A stretch of 64,000 nucleotides of DNA from Scalesia atractyloides. Taxonomy: Eukaryota > Streptophyta > Magnoliopsida > Asterales > Asteraceae. Both the position numbers and the translations under genes were made by a program. Below are positions 1-11,250 of the stretch, piece after piece (position 1 is the stretch's first letter; each line of letters begins with the position of its first letter). The notes below the pieces were generated by a model. That model saw only the letters and a list, made by a program, of their open reading frames with translations, was not told where the DNA came from and did not search any database. Location: the NCBI GenBank assembly GCA_947069175.1, contig CAMTDV010000018.1, forward strand, positions 45,334,869 to 45,398,868. The letters are read 5' to 3'.

Positions 1-1656
1 TGTCTGGTTATAGACCAATTCCTCTTCCTCTGTTCTTTGCAGATATTCTTCTAGAGCAGCATCATCAATTGTTGATTCTGATTCTTCCACAATCTCAGCC
101 ATCAAAGCAACACCAGTTTTCTTACCGATATATTTGTTCCAATCAAACCCTTCGTCTTGGTGAGACACGACGAGAGCTTGCTCGGTTGACTTTGCAGAAT
201 TATCTTGTACTTCAATTTGCGTTCTCTTCGGATACGGCTTGTATTGTAGTGCTTTCTTGTAATAGTCATTATTGTTGCCGAAAGGACTTTGGTTGCCGCT
301 TGCTTCTTGGTTGGTGCATTCGCGTTTAAAATGCCCCTTTTGTCGGCATTTGAAGCATGTGACTTTGGACTTGTCAAATCCAAGTTTGTTGCTTGAATTA
401 CCAATGTCTCTTCCCGTAAGCGCTACAAACTTTGTAACTCTTCTAATGATTGAAGCTAGGCTCCACTTGATATCCATCAGCTCTAATTCTTCCTCATCAA
501 CTTGATCGTAATCCCCAGCAGTCATTTCTGGATTACCGATCTTTCCAGCAACTAGACTTTCATAAGATTTGAGAACAGTTGCAAGAAGTGCTATGTGTTG
601 TTTAGCCACTTGCTCAGGAACAATTTTTCACATTAACTGCTATGTTACACTGGAAAACATTCGGATCGGAACTAGAATTGTTTGTCTGATTCAACTGATT
701 GGATTGATTGTTCTGATTTTTGAACGGTGAACCAACACTTGAATATCCTGTGTTCGAAGGACTCTGATCATAACTTGGATATGATTGAGTATTCGATTGA
801 TTTTGAGGCGAATGATTCCAGGAATTCCTATTCGCACTAAATGCAGTCTGAATCTTTAGACTTTGAATATCTTGAACACTTACTTTATAATAAACACCAA
901 CATCTTGAACAACATTTGCATACTTTGATTTTGCAATCTTTAACAACTCCATTTCATGACCTTCTAATTTATCAATGAAGGATGACAACTTGAAACGCAT
1001 CCAAGCCAGACTGTTCTTCAAAACCATCAGGTAAGTTGTCCACTCCCCCTCAGGAAGTGCATCGGCCAACTTATCTATATGCTCTTCGGTAGTCTTCTGA
1101 ATATTGTGCCTTCGCATTTGGACCATTAGATGACAATATCTATCGATCATTTGTTTCATGGTCTCGCCTTTGATCATTGTGAAGATGTTAAATTCTTTCT
1201 TGATTAAGGCTTTTTGCACTTGATCATCTAATCGCTTCCCTGATATTTAGCACAAAGAGCCTGCCACAATTCTTGTGAAGTTTCACATTCTGGTAGCAAT
1301 ATCAAAATATCTTCCTTCACAGAATGTTGAATCAAACTGATCATTTTCTTTTCAGCAACGTACGCATCTTTATCAGCAGGTGTAAACTTAACCAAAGCAA
1401 GATCTTGATCATGTTCGTCTTTTGGCCACTTGTATACAGTTTCTACCGTGACCCAGCTGTGGAATTGGTTGGCTTGAACCCAGTTTACAAACTTCTCCTT
1501 CCATCCTTCGAACTCGTCCATGCCCATTAGCTTCGGCGGTTTTGAAGTAGTTCCCATTTCGTTATCCAGATTCATCTGGTTAACCGCGTTAGCATTAGCA
1601 TTTGCATTGGATGTTGAAGCGATTGGTGAAGCAAACGCGTTATGAAAATCATCCAT
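1..1656 (-). pseudogene. gag region of SIRE-like copia element G (partial, frameshifted)
   Basis: This is the Gag capsid/nucleocapsid region of a Ty1/copia element read on the minus strand; it runs off the left edge. The start is taken at the ATG at 1656 (MDDFHNAF), which lies just after the leader. The first segment (1656-1228) has the copia Gag signature MDEFEGWKEKFVNWVQ and the block EKKMISLIQHSVKEDILILLPE. A frameshift near 1225 leads into the segment ending at 614, which has a Gln/Asn/Ser-rich end. A second frame change follows, and the reading continues leftward to a CCHC zinc knuckle (CFKCRQKGHFKREC, about 358-317). The same blocks occur in element E at 19041-20160, so the assignment to one family is secure. 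Two frame breaks make it non-functional as it stands. No protease or later domain falls inside the window. Confidence 0.88.
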
Positions 1657-2197
1657 CTTGACAATCTGAAAGCTTAACTGAAAGCACGATAAAAAACACA
1701 CGAAAACCGATAAGTTCGGTAGAACTTGTGAGAGAAACAGATTTTGATTTCAATTACAACAAGTTCGGGCAAAATTGTATGAAATCTACAAGCTTTTTCA
1801 CAAAAAATCAAGTTCAGGCGAACTTGTTGTTAGGTTTTGAAAAATTTCCAAAGTTTACCACCACTTCGGGCGAACTTAGTAAAAATTTCAAGAAAAATGA
1901 TCAAGTTCGGTCGAACTTGGTCAAATTTTATTGAAAAACTAAACAACTTCGATTTTGTGAAATCTACGGGCGAAGTTGGTTTGTAAAACTTGGTTTTTTG
2001 ACAATTTCGACATGAATTCGATTGTTTTTTATTCTCAAACTTTCAGGGTTTGTAAATATGTGATTATCTATGACATGTTCAATTTTTAGCCATTTTTGTC
2101 CATGAATTCTTCAATTTTGTGAAAAAGTTAAAAAAATGGTAGAAATGAGTAGAAATAGAATGATTCTTGTGTTGATTTCAGCAAATTCAGGTATCCA
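1657..2197 (-). repeat. Leader of element G with CAAGTTCG-type palindromes
   Basis: Non-coding leader between the primer-binding site and gag. It holds imperfect copies of the AAGTTCGnnCGAACTT palindrome beginning near 1709, 1758, 1808, 1862 and 1903, spaced about 41-54 bp. The same arrangement is seen in the leaders of elements E and B. The sequence is otherwise AT-rich with no ORF worth calling. Confidence 0.75.
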
Positions 2198-2210
2198 GAC
2201 TCTGATACCA
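2198..2210 (-). other. Primer-binding site of element G (initiator tRNA-Met type)
   Basis: On the minus strand this reads TGGTATCAGAGTC, matching the usual plant initiator-Met primer-binding sequence TGGTATCAGAGC. It lies beside the inner end of the LTR. A direct duplication of TGGTATCA sits between it and the LTR end, so the exact first base of the LTR is slightly uncertain. Confidence 0.85.
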
Positions 2211-2222
2211 CTTGATACCACT

Positions 2223-2622
2223 TGATAGGACCGTCCACCTCAGCTTAGGAAACTAAATTTGTATCTATTGCCCATATATGCGGAATTTATATGACAAGTT
2301 TAACCAAATACACAAGAATTATAGTTTAATCATCAGTTTATTAAGTCCAAAGATATTACAACTCGAAATCCAAACTGACAGAGCTTCGCCATAGAAGTCA
2401 CAAAGTTGTTACATTACATGACCCATGACTTTCTATTTATAAGCACACAAGTTCGCTTGAATAATGTATTAGCTAGATCAAGTTCGGCCGAACTTGATCA
2501 GCTGACATGAACTTCGGTCGACTTGTACTTTACATGTTAAATAAACTTCAAATCTAACAAATACAAGCTCTAAACAAACAGACTCGATCCAAGACCTAGA
2601 CAATAGACATTATGCATCAACA
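2223..2622 (-). mobile_element. 5' LTR of SIRE-like element G
   Basis: A 400-bp LTR in minus orientation, starting TGTTGATGCATAATG and ending near GGACGGTCCTATCA. It has a TATA-like TATAAATAG (rc of 2435-2443 region), the conserved GGCGAAGCTCTGTCAGTTTG block seen in the other LTRs of this group, and an AATAAA-type signal downstream. Just upstream of the TATA box lies a long perfect palindrome (2478-2499 and flanks) centred on AAGTTCGGCCGAACTT. It is closest by eye to the LTR of element I at 60937-61321, so G and I look like one subfamily. Confidence 0.88.
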
Positions 2623-2850
2623 GTCACTCCTAAAAATTTTCACAGGCATGTCAAATTGCTTTTCTACTTTAGAGTGCATGAAAAAAGGTCCATGTAAACC
2701 TTGAAAAATCATCAACAATAACAAGACAATATATTTTCTGTTTGAGACTCATAATTTTTTACAGGGCCAAACAAATCCATGTGTAGTAACTGTAAACATT
2801 GGCTTGTTTTGGACTCTTCAGTTGGTATGAATGAACCAATAAACAAGTTT
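2623..2850 (-). pseudogene. Copia integrase fragment interrupted by element G
   Basis: On the minus strand this piece reads through LLHMDLFGPV, then DDFSRFTW, then KIFRSD, which is the start of the copia integrase core, including the first catalytic Asp region. It has no open frame of useful length. It stops abruptly at 2622, where the LTR of element G begins, so G most likely inserted into an older copia element. It could be the continuation of a relative of element C, which ends just before the equivalent point at 9183, but the two are in opposite orientations. The family assignment is firm; the link to C is only a guess. Confidence 0.75.
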
Positions 2851-4157
2851 GCAAACTAATCATCAAGGATTAACATAAAAAGTGCTAAGTGTGATTACAA
2901 CATAATTAACATACTAATGGTTGTTCATGAAGCAAGTAAACAATGTGTTTTTGCCCTTAGGCTACAATAATCATAACAGCATCATCTCAATGCTTGTATC
3001 TAAGATCACAATACATGTTAAGAACAAGAAATCAAACCATAAACAAGCAAGGATTTGATGGATTGGATGCTAGATAGGCTTCTTGCAACTTTGACTGCTC
3101 TCGGACCCCAGAAATCGCCTAGAAGTTAGGAAAATTGCCCAATTGTTTCGATCAGTAGCTTCTGCGCTGTTTTATAGCGTTTTTTAATTTGGCACGGTCG
3201 TGCAAGATCTGCACGGCTGTGCAATATTCCCGCAATCTGGTGATGTCAGCTTATCCGTAACAATGATTTGAAATGGCACAGTCATGCCACAAGTGGCACG
3301 GTCGTGCATGTCCGATGATTAGGCATTGGTTCTCGGTAAAATGGCTTGGCACGGTCGTGCCAAGTGTTGCACGGTCATGCATGTCTGACAAAATGGAAGG
3401 CATGGTTGACTGCTCTGCTCGTGCAGTGTTCTGTCTCGCACACGCACGGTCGTGCCAAATGATCTGCAGCTTAACAGCATCTTCGTAACTTCGCCGTTTC
3501 ACTCGGAAAATCCATTTTTCTTCATCCTTCGTTCCAATACGCTGTTTAGGGCCTGTAAACCAAAACACACCTGATTAAGTACCAAAACCGAGGATTTATG
3601 ATCGAAAACGCGTAAAACGAGGGTAAAACGGGGGACTAAAACGTGTATATTTAAACATATATCAACAGTTTATGTATTACTTTCGGAAAAGTTTTTTTTT
3701 AGTGTTCGAAATCGTGCAAGGATTGTAAATGTGCAAATGTCACTGATAAATATACAATTCCCGGAAATAAAACACAAGGTTTCATTAAATACGAAATTGT
3801 TTGGAATTGTATAATGATTGAAACGGCACAAATGTCACACCCTAGACATCCAAACAACCCTCTACGATTATTTGCTTATGCTTGATGAATGTGTGAGTGA
3901 TTGTATGTGAAAGTGTTAACTGTTATCAGATGTTGTTGATGCTATTGAAATGCTAAAACAATGCATGTTTCGAGTTTATACAAGTATCCGGGTTATTAAG
4001 AGTTTCCAAGGTGTCCAAGTTTCATGATCTCATAGGGAGTCCGAATATATAATGGGTTCTCCTGAGTTTAGGTATGCGTATAGGGTTTTCTGAATTTAAG
4101 TGTATACGTAGGTGCCTTGTCCAAACTTATATATTTATATTATATTATATATATATA
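2851..4157. other. Non-coding stretch with GCACG/CGTGC palindromes
   Basis: No convincing ORF. Between about 3190 and 3460 there are at least six copies of a short palindrome of the form GGCACGGTCGTGCC, some imperfect. In the opposite orientation the same motif fills the spacer of the Athila-type element at 11530-12235, so this is probably a minus-strand fragment of a similar gypsy element. From 3600 to 4157 the sequence is AT-rich with nothing I can identify. Confidence 0.55.
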
Positions 4158-4527
4158 GGGAGAGGATCATGAGAAAACTAGATATAAATGAGAAAACTAG
4201 AAAACTAACTAAAAAAGCCTAAAAATGCATAAAAACATACAATTTTTTTGTTACATTTTTTATAAAAAATCGCTGCATATTATGTATAAAAAAACTTTTT
4301 TTTTCAAAAAAAAAACGTGTACTGCACATGTGCATTATATGTGTACTACACATGTGCATTATATGTATATGTTGCACATGTGCATTATATGCTTTTTTTT
4401 AAATATTTTTATATAATATATATAGCAAATTTTTATAAAAAAATAAAAAAAATTGATATGTTTTTTTGGCTTTTTTAGTTAGTTATTTGGTTTTCTCATT
4501 TAAACTAGTTTTCTCATGATCCATCCC
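4158..4527. mobile_element. MITE-like element with about 60-bp terminal inverted repeats
   Basis: The left end begins GGGAGAGGATCATGAGAAAA and the right end is its inverse (ending TTTTCTCATGATCCATCCC). The inverted repeats extend about 60 bp, through ACTAACTAAAAAAGCC. Flanks on both sides are TATATATA, consistent with a TA-rich target duplication. The interior is very AT-rich, with three copies of a CACATGTGCATTATATG unit. There is no coding capacity, so it would be non-autonomous. I cannot assign the superfamily. Confidence 0.75.
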
Positions 4528-4683
4528 ATATATATATATATATATATAGGCATATGGTCCGAACTTGCATACATGGGCATTCCGAATTTATTTGTATAAT
4601 TAAGCTATCTTCGAGTTTAGGAGGATTACACGTTCCGAATTTAATGTATGTAAGTTCCAAGTTTAACATGCCTGTTCTTGTCA

Positions 4684-4912
4684 AGGGTTTAACTTGGATA
4701 TGTTTGTGAGGGTTTTAGATGGGTATGTTTTGTCATGGTTTAAGATGGGTATGTTTTGTCAGGGTCTAAGATGGGTATGTTTGTCAGGGTTCAAGGTGGG
4801 TATGTTTTGTGAGGGTTTAAGATGGGTATCTTTTTTTCAGGGTTTGAGATGGGTATGTTTTGCCAGGGTTCAAGTTGAGGATGTTCTTCAGGATTTAAGT
4901 TGAAGATGTCCC
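4684..4912 (+). repeat. About 26-bp minisatellite, roughly nine units
   Basis: Tandem units of the type TTTAAGATGGGTATGTTTTG with TCAGGG linkers begin near 4718, 4744, 4769, 4795, 4820, 4847, 4874 and 4900. Units vary by a few substitutions. It lies upstream of the LTR of element C and may be part of that LTR, because the LTR's outer end is not clear. The open frame through it is a by-product of the repeat. Confidence 0.75.
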
Positions 4913-5151
4913 TTAGGGTTGTTGAAATTGAACCTTATAAAAAGACAGATGATAGAAAGCCAAAATATCTTCAAACCTCTGATCCACAAATAATCTTACA
5001 TCATCTGCTGCAAACCTCTGATGAAGACCAAAGTCAAAGATCTGTTGATACTGAAGATCTACTAGACAGGTCTGCTGAAGCCAAGCACTAATGAAGAGAC
5101 ACTTCTATGACAAAGCTCTGCTGAAGACCAATAGTGGATCTCCTTAGCAAT

Positions 5152-5567
5152 TGTTACCAACAGTCTTTATATTATATTTTATTGTATCAGTGGTTAGCTA
5201 GCAAATATTGAAGTTAGTTATAGTTGTTAGATGTCATTTTCACGCTAACGTCATGATTAGATGCTCAGTGGTTTCGTATGTACTATAAATAGAACAGTGC
5301 ATGTACTGTTCTATTTGATCACTTCCATTTACTTAATCAAAGTTCTTTCTTCTTACAATTTGTACGAACAATCAGTGATCTTAGGCTAATGGGGAGATTG
5401 TGATTTACATGCATATGTGATCACAATTACAAAAGCATGATAATGAAAACAATCTGTCAATTGTTGTGAATCAAAGTTAATCATTCCGCTTCATTTACAT
5501 GTTTTTATTATCATTGATTATCTTCTTTTTACAAACTTTTACAACAATTCAAACTCAGATCCTAACA
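5152..5567 (+). mobile_element. Probable 5' LTR of copia element C
   Basis: The inner end is set by CCTAACA followed by a tRNA-Met primer-binding site (TTGGTATCAGATC, 5569-5581). A TATA box (CTATAAATAG) lies near 5283, consistent with an LTR promoter. The outer end is placed at a TG near 5152, but it could lie further left, in the stretch that includes the minisatellite. No matching 3' LTR is visible in the window. Confidence 0.6.
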
Positions 5568-5569
5568 AT

Positions 5570-5581
5570 TGGTATCAGATC
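5570..5581 (+). other. Primer-binding site of copia element C
   Basis: TGGTATCAGATC, two bases after the LTR end CCTAACA, matches the initiator tRNA-Met primer sequence with one difference near the end. Confidence 0.8.
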
Positions 5582-5710
5582 TTGGCCAATCGAATTTGAT
5601 TTAACAATCAATTTGATTTTAACAGGCCAGCTCTCATTGCTAATTCGTTTGTTCATTTGTATTGAAAAACAGAGTTTATTTACGTTTCAAAGTTTTTAAA
5701 CAAAATCCAG

Positions 5711-8700
5711 AATGTCTCAAAATTCAGGATCCTCATAACACTAGTTCCATGTTTAAACCTCTGATGCTTGTTAGATCTTAGTATAACATCTGGCAATGTT
5801 TGATGGGTAATATACTTGCTCAGCAAAACACCGGTTGCTGGAGGTCAGTTGTATTTGGACCTCATGTTCCAATGGTCCCAAGTGCTGAGGACCTAAAAAT
5901 TCAAGTGCCTAAAAATCCTAAAAATTACCCTGAGCAAGATTTCCAAAAATATTGAACTAGATGCAAAGGCTTTTAGTATCGTTGCTTCAGTTTGCCAAAC
6001 GAAATCTATGCTGGCCTTTTGCATTGCAACAGTGCAAAGGAGTTATGAGATGCCTTAAAAGAGCAATTCGGTGGGACTAAGTAAGTAACATAAAACAACA
6101 GAGAAGTTTTAAATCAACTATACGAAACGTTTTGCCAGGTCAAAGGAGAGTCATTAACCCGATAGTTTGAAAGATTTAGCTGTCTCATTAGTGAGCTAAA
6201 ACTGGTTAATGTTGAGTTTTCCTTAGATAATTACCAAACAAGTGGGACACTATAGATTTTTTAACACAAAATTCAGTTTGGTTTAAAGAAATGAGTCGAA
6301 CACAGCTTCATGGTAGGCTCCTCATCTATGAGAGAGAGCTGAACCAGAAAAAGAAGCTATAAGAATCTGGCAAGGTGGTTGTGACTATGCATTTGGTAGT
6401 ACAACACTTCTGGCCCAAGAAGAAGCCTCTTGCAGTTGCAAGGATCAGAGTTATGATCATTTTATTTACATAACCTCTGGTAGCAGTTTCAACTCTAATT
6501 CTTACACACCCAATTATGCTTTTGCTGCTAATGGGGAAGCCAAACTTCTGATAATGTATCCTTTGAGTTGAATGAACTTCAACATTTTGACCCTACAAAT
6601 TTAGAGGAAATGGATATTTTTGCACTAGCTTGCTTTACTGAGTGTTAGGGCTTTCAAATATTACAAGAGAACTGGTAGAAAGTTCCCAGGGTTTCATGGT
6701 GGGCTAAAAGTTGGGTTGGATAAATCAAAGATCATTTTTTTAAGTGTAATAGGCTAGGACACTTTTTTGAAGAATGTAGGTCTCAATCATCTGGAACAAT
6801 CATCACACATCCTAGCCCTATACCTCAAAATACTCAAAACACTGTTCATTATTCCCAATATACCCCTGCTCCTCATATGCAAAACACTGCTCATTTTGCA
6901 CACCCTACGACCATTGTTCTTGTGCAATATGTTAAACCATTGTTCCTCAAATTCAATCTGTTCAAGCACCAGCTCCTCAGGTGCAAATACAACCTGCACC
7001 TTATGTTACTCAAACCACAGCTCTGGAAGAGGTTAATCAACATAGATTTTTACTCAAGGCTTTGTTGATTGGAGTAGCTTGCCTGAGGATCTAACTGATG
7101 AAAACTTTGCTCTAGTAGCTAACGCTGATATGAAACAAAATGATTTTTGCTTTATGGGACTAGATACAATAGTTGAAGGTGATGAAACTGAGGAAGTGGT
7201 ATCTAAGTCTGATGAGTATGATGTTCATGATGGAACAATTATTACAAAAGAAAATATTGGTGAAGAATTGAAACAACTGTCTGACCCATGGGATGCCAGT
7301 GTATGTGAAGGAGAATGTGATTGTGCCATGATGGCCACTACTGAGGTATCTCCTCAGGTCCTTAAAGATCTATGTTAAGATAAATGCATAATTGCTTTTG
7401 CTAACATAAAAGAGGTGAATGAGTTTCTTATAAACAAGATTTTGATGATGAATTGCAATTTGAAAAACATTCAAAAGAGTTGAAACAAAATTGTTTGAAA
7501 AAGAATCTGAAATCAGTAGCCAAAAACATGAGGCCAGCATAACAAAGGACTAACTCCAAACTATGATAGAAAAATATCAGAGTTGCAAAAAGGAGTTGGA
7601 ATCTACCCAAAGCACTTGTGAAAAGTGGGTAGAATCCTGCAAAGGTTATAAAGTGATGCTTGAAAACCAAATAAAAAATAATATCAAATTTGGCATTGGG
7701 TTTAGAAAAAATGACCAAATTTCTAAAAATATTACTGTAAATGATTTTTGTTTGGCTGAAGTGATTCTAGCAAAATTGGCTGGTCAAGAAATCAAAGTTA
7801 CTGACCAAACTAGAAAAAAATTGTTTTAGAAACACCTGAAGGATCCTCAACTTTTGAGGAAATTGAGAAATATCAGTTTAAACCTACATGGTCTGATGAG
7901 TGTGACATTCTTGAAAACTTCAAGCCAATGGATTTTACAACCACTGATGGTGTCGAAGCACCCAAAGTTAAGATCATACCCTTAAAGGATATTCTAGCAG
8001 AGGTTATACCATTTGCTGATAAAAAGTCAGAAAAAGGGAAAAAGAAAGAAAAGATCAAAACTTGTTTTGTAATTTCTGTGAAAAGAACAATCATGTTACT
8101 AAAAATTGCTTTCTTCTAAAAGCCTATCACATTAACAAAACAAGTGTGATAATTTATTCTTCAAACTCCACAATTTGTGACAAAACAAATCACAAAACTT
8201 AAGAGTGTGTTTATCTCAAAAACTTTGAAGTTAAAAAGGGTGAGTATAAATCTAAAACACTAGAGAGTCCAAGGATGAGTACTTCAAAAGGAAAATCCAA
8301 ACTGACCTTTGAGTTTGTTCAAACATCTGTTATCAAGAAATTGAATGTGCCTCTGCTCCCAGAGAGGTTCATGTAACAGATGCTCCACCATCAAATCAGT
8401 ATCCAAAAGGATATGGCCAACTTGTCTATAAGAGTGTACCACTTGGCTATGAGGTTTACAAATGGCCATCAAAACCAACGGTTAATAGGCACCCTGAATT
8501 TGAGGCTGGATTGTCTGTGATCTCATCCAAAGCCATTATGGCTTTGGAAACTCACCTAAACTAATTGTTTACTAATGTGCAGGGTATTTCTACTTTTCTT
8601 GATAGCTTATGATATGTAGATAGTGGAGGCTCCAGGCACATGGCAGGATGTAGAGCCCTTCTCAAAGATTTCATGGCACATGGAAGGGGTGATATATCCT

Positions 8701-9183
8701 TTGTTAACAATTCAAAAGGGAAGGTGTTGGTGTCAAGGACTGTTCAGGCTGGGAAACTCAAATTTGAGCATGTAAATCTCATTGACAATCTGAAATTTAA
8801 TCTACTTAGTGTCTCATAAATGAGTGACAAAGGATATGGGTCCTTCTTTACTAAGAAAACTTATCAAATTGTTGGGCTAGAAGTGGTTAAAAAGAATGAT
8901 CAAATAAAAGCTGAGAGCAAAGCACAACTTGTTGCTCATAGGAGTGGTAATGTGTATGTGGTTGATATGTTGAAGGATAATCCAATGTCCAATGCATGTC
9001 TGTTCTCAGTTGCTTCAACTAAAGAAATAGAATTGTGGCATAGAAGACTTGGTCATACAAATCTTAAGACTATCAGCACACTATCCAAACAAAATCTTGT
9101 CAGAGGTTTACCCTCAAAACAATTCACTTGTGATGAACATTGTGTTTCCTGTTTAAAAGGCAAACAACATAAAATATTAGATT
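5711..9183 (+). pseudogene. Decayed gag-protease-pre-integrase of copia element C
   Basis: A plus-strand copia polyprotein remnant with many stops and frameshifts. In order: a capsid-like region (about 5780-6650), a decayed zinc knuckle near 6735-6780, an acidic linker (7079-7378) and a coiled-coil-like stretch (7563-7829). Next comes a clear second zinc knuckle (CNFCEKNNHVTKNC, about 8070-8110), then the protease active-site motif YVDSGGSRHMAG (8612-8647). Last is a GAG-pre-integrase segment, 8820-9183, with HRRLGHTN and CVSCLKGKQHK, the His/Cys pairs of the integrase zinc-binding domain. The element ends abruptly there; integrase core, RT and RNase H are missing. The two knuckles and long linker differ from elements E, B and G, so this is another copia lineage. 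Confidence 0.82.
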
Positions 9184-9363
9184 CTTGATTATAGTTAATT
9201 ATCTTAGAAGATTAGTATTTGGTTTGTTAAGATATTTGCAAAGAGAAGCTTAATTAATCACTTATTAGCAAACTTTTAACTTGTTAAAATGTTTACACCA
9301 TGAGCTTAGAAATGAGAATTGGTTTCATAAGAGGTAATTAATGTTAATCAAGAATGTTTTCCT
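9184..9363. other. Short unassigned stretch between element C and the Athila-type LTR
   Basis: AT-rich, without coding potential. It contains TGTTAATCAA at 9342-9351, which also occurs just outside the right end of the Athila-type element (55896-55905); this may be coincidence or part of a shared target. The true left edge of the Athila LTR may lie inside this stretch, near 9355. Confidence 0.4.
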
Positions 9364-10117
9364 TCACGAAAAACCTTAACGGGTCGGATGGTGTCGTTAT
9401 GAACTCTTGTCATAATTGAAGTTTAGTTAGTAGTTTCGGCCAAAATTGCTTTTCTAAATAAAGTTGTGTTCAAGGTTTATAAAATGGGCTCGGTTGTGAA
9501 TTAATCTAGGTTATGCTTTTCTTGGTGGTCACATTGTGTTTATCGGTGTTACTTTCCTCGATAAAGTGTGGTTAGAAAACTCTTAATGGATGATTAACTT
9601 ATTTTTAAGGGATTTTCATAAACATTTATCAATAAGGGCGTCAAAGAACAATTTTTAGGTGGTTAAAGTGTGTTTATAGTTTTAACTTTCCGAAGGATTG
9701 TCATGTTAGGATTCTCGAAAGGGAAACTAATTGTCTTTGTAAAAGTAGAAAATTGACCGAGTGTTATAGTGCCAAAACCGACTTAGTTAACATGTTTCGG
9801 TTGTTCGTAAAGCGAGGCTATTTCTTTTACTTATTGTGTTCATAATCTATTATTATTTAAAAAATATATATTTTCTAAACAAATTACTCACATCTCATTT
9901 TTACCGGTAATTTAACGACAAAGGTTTAGTACTTTTGCTTCCGCCCGCATCCATTGATCGATACTTGGTTCTTACCGATATTTTACTACATATATGACGG
10001 GGTACACCTGCCCTTTCGTGTGTGTTTTAATCTTGAAGTATAAATCATTTTTATAAATTTAAAACCGAATAGTGTGTAAAATTCATTGTAAAAATATGTA
10101 TATACACGTACACGTTA
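9364..10117 (+). mobile_element. 5' LTR of Athila-type gypsy element A (shared part)
   Basis: This segment matches, piece by piece, the three fragments at 14706-14903, 17830-17921 and 55423-55893, which together make up the 3' LTR. It is followed by a tRNA-Asp-type primer-binding site. The left boundary is the first base that I can match between the two copies; it is not a proven LTR end. Confidence 0.8.
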
Positions 10118-10123
10118 AGTTTT

Positions 10124-10141
10124 TGGCGCCGTTGCAGGGGA
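10124..10141 (+). other. Primer-binding site of element A (tRNA-Asp type)
   Basis: TGGCGCCGTTGCAGGGGA closely matches the primer-binding sequence typical of plant Athila/Tat elements, with one change (A for C in the CCGGGG part). It supports the clade assignment made from the integrase and env-like ORF. Confidence 0.85.
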
Positions 10142-10518
10142 GTGGATAGCTTTAGGAATGACCCGAGGAAATATTTTACCGGGGTACATGCTTGTGAATA
10201 GGTGTAAATATTTACTCGTTCATATTCTTGTTTGTAAATATAGCTAGTTATTTAATTTGTTGTTTAGTAAATATATTTATCATACTTATAGAATTTTTAT
10301 TTAATTTATTCGTTCAAATTCGGACTAATTATTCATTTATATCTTAAACTTTCGGGGCCGAAATATAATTTTACTACCTCTCGGTCAAAGTATTTTATCA
10401 AATTATATTTTTAGATAAATTTTCGGGCCTATTTACGAATTTTGAAAAATTTTACAGCCCTAAACATAAATTTCGTTTTTATATCAGCAGTAAAAAACTA
10501 TATTTATATTATTATATT
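10142..10518 (+). other. Remnant of the internal region of element A; gag to mid-integrase missing
   Basis: AT-rich leader-like sequence without ORFs. It passes directly into the integrase core at about 10519, so gag, protease, RT, RNase H and the first half of integrase have been lost by one or more deletions ending near 10518. Confidence 0.6.
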
Positions 10519-11250
10519 ATGTTCCGAAGGCGCTCATTAGTGACCGAGGGAGGCATTTTTTTAATGCGCAGCTTGAGCGCCTTGTCTCGTTACTGTATGC
10601 ATCATCGATTATCTACACCATACCATTCTCAGACAAGCGGGCAAGTGGAGGTTACGAACCGAGGTTTGAAAAGGATCCTGGAGCGGTCGGTGAGTCAAAA
10701 CCGCAAGGAGTAGTCTGAGAAGTTGGATGACGCACTATGGGCCTTCCGGACTGCATTATAAACACCTATCGGGACCACTCCATTTAGGTTGGTTTATGGG
10801 AAGGCATGTCATCTTCCAGTGGAGCTTGAGCACAAGGCATTATGGGCTTTAAAGACGGCAAATTTGGACTTAAAGAGCGCCGGTGAGGCCCGTTTCTTGC
10901 AGATTCACGAGCTCGAGGAGTTAAGAAATCATGCCTATGAGAGTTCCACCTTGTACAAGGAGCGTACGAAGAAGTTGCACGACAAGAGGTTGAAAGAGCA
11001 TAAGAATTTTCAAGTTGAAGATCTAGTCTTGTTGTATAACTCTAGGTTGTGCTTATTCCCCGGAAAGTTGAAATCTCGATGGACGGGACCGTACACCGTT
11101 AAAGAAGTATTCCCTTACGGTACCGTAGCGATTGAGGATGCAAACGGGGTAATTTTTAAGGTCAACGGTCATAGATTGAAAATCTACATCAGCGGACCGG
11201 TTGACTCGGTGGTAGAGATGATCGATATCTACGCCCCGCACGCGAACTAA
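10519..11250 (+). pseudogene. C-terminal half of Athila-type integrase
   Basis: This encodes the end of the integrase that inserts the element's cDNA. The frame starts at VPKALISDRG (second catalytic Asp) and runs through HRLSTPYHSQTSGQVEVTNR, which contains the catalytic Glu. It continues through VYGKACHLPVELEHKALWAL and then the GPYTVKEVFPYGTVAIED region of the C-terminal domain. These blocks are characteristic of the Athila/Tat branch of Ty3/gypsy. Two in-frame stops (near 10711 and 10757) break the core; the last 153 codons (10789-11250) are open. It is followed by the spacer and env-like ORF in the order usual for Athila. Confidence 0.88.

Noticed and set aside
4225..4416. Frame of 63 codons inside the MITE-like element
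   Set aside because: It translates homopolymer runs and the CACATGTGCATTATATG repeat; no protein family is apparent.
2623..9183. Treating the integrase fragment at 2623-2850 and element C as one element split by an inversion
   Set aside because: C ends just before, and the fragment begins just around, the same point of pol, but they are in opposite orientations and no inversion breakpoint repeats are visible. It remains a guess.
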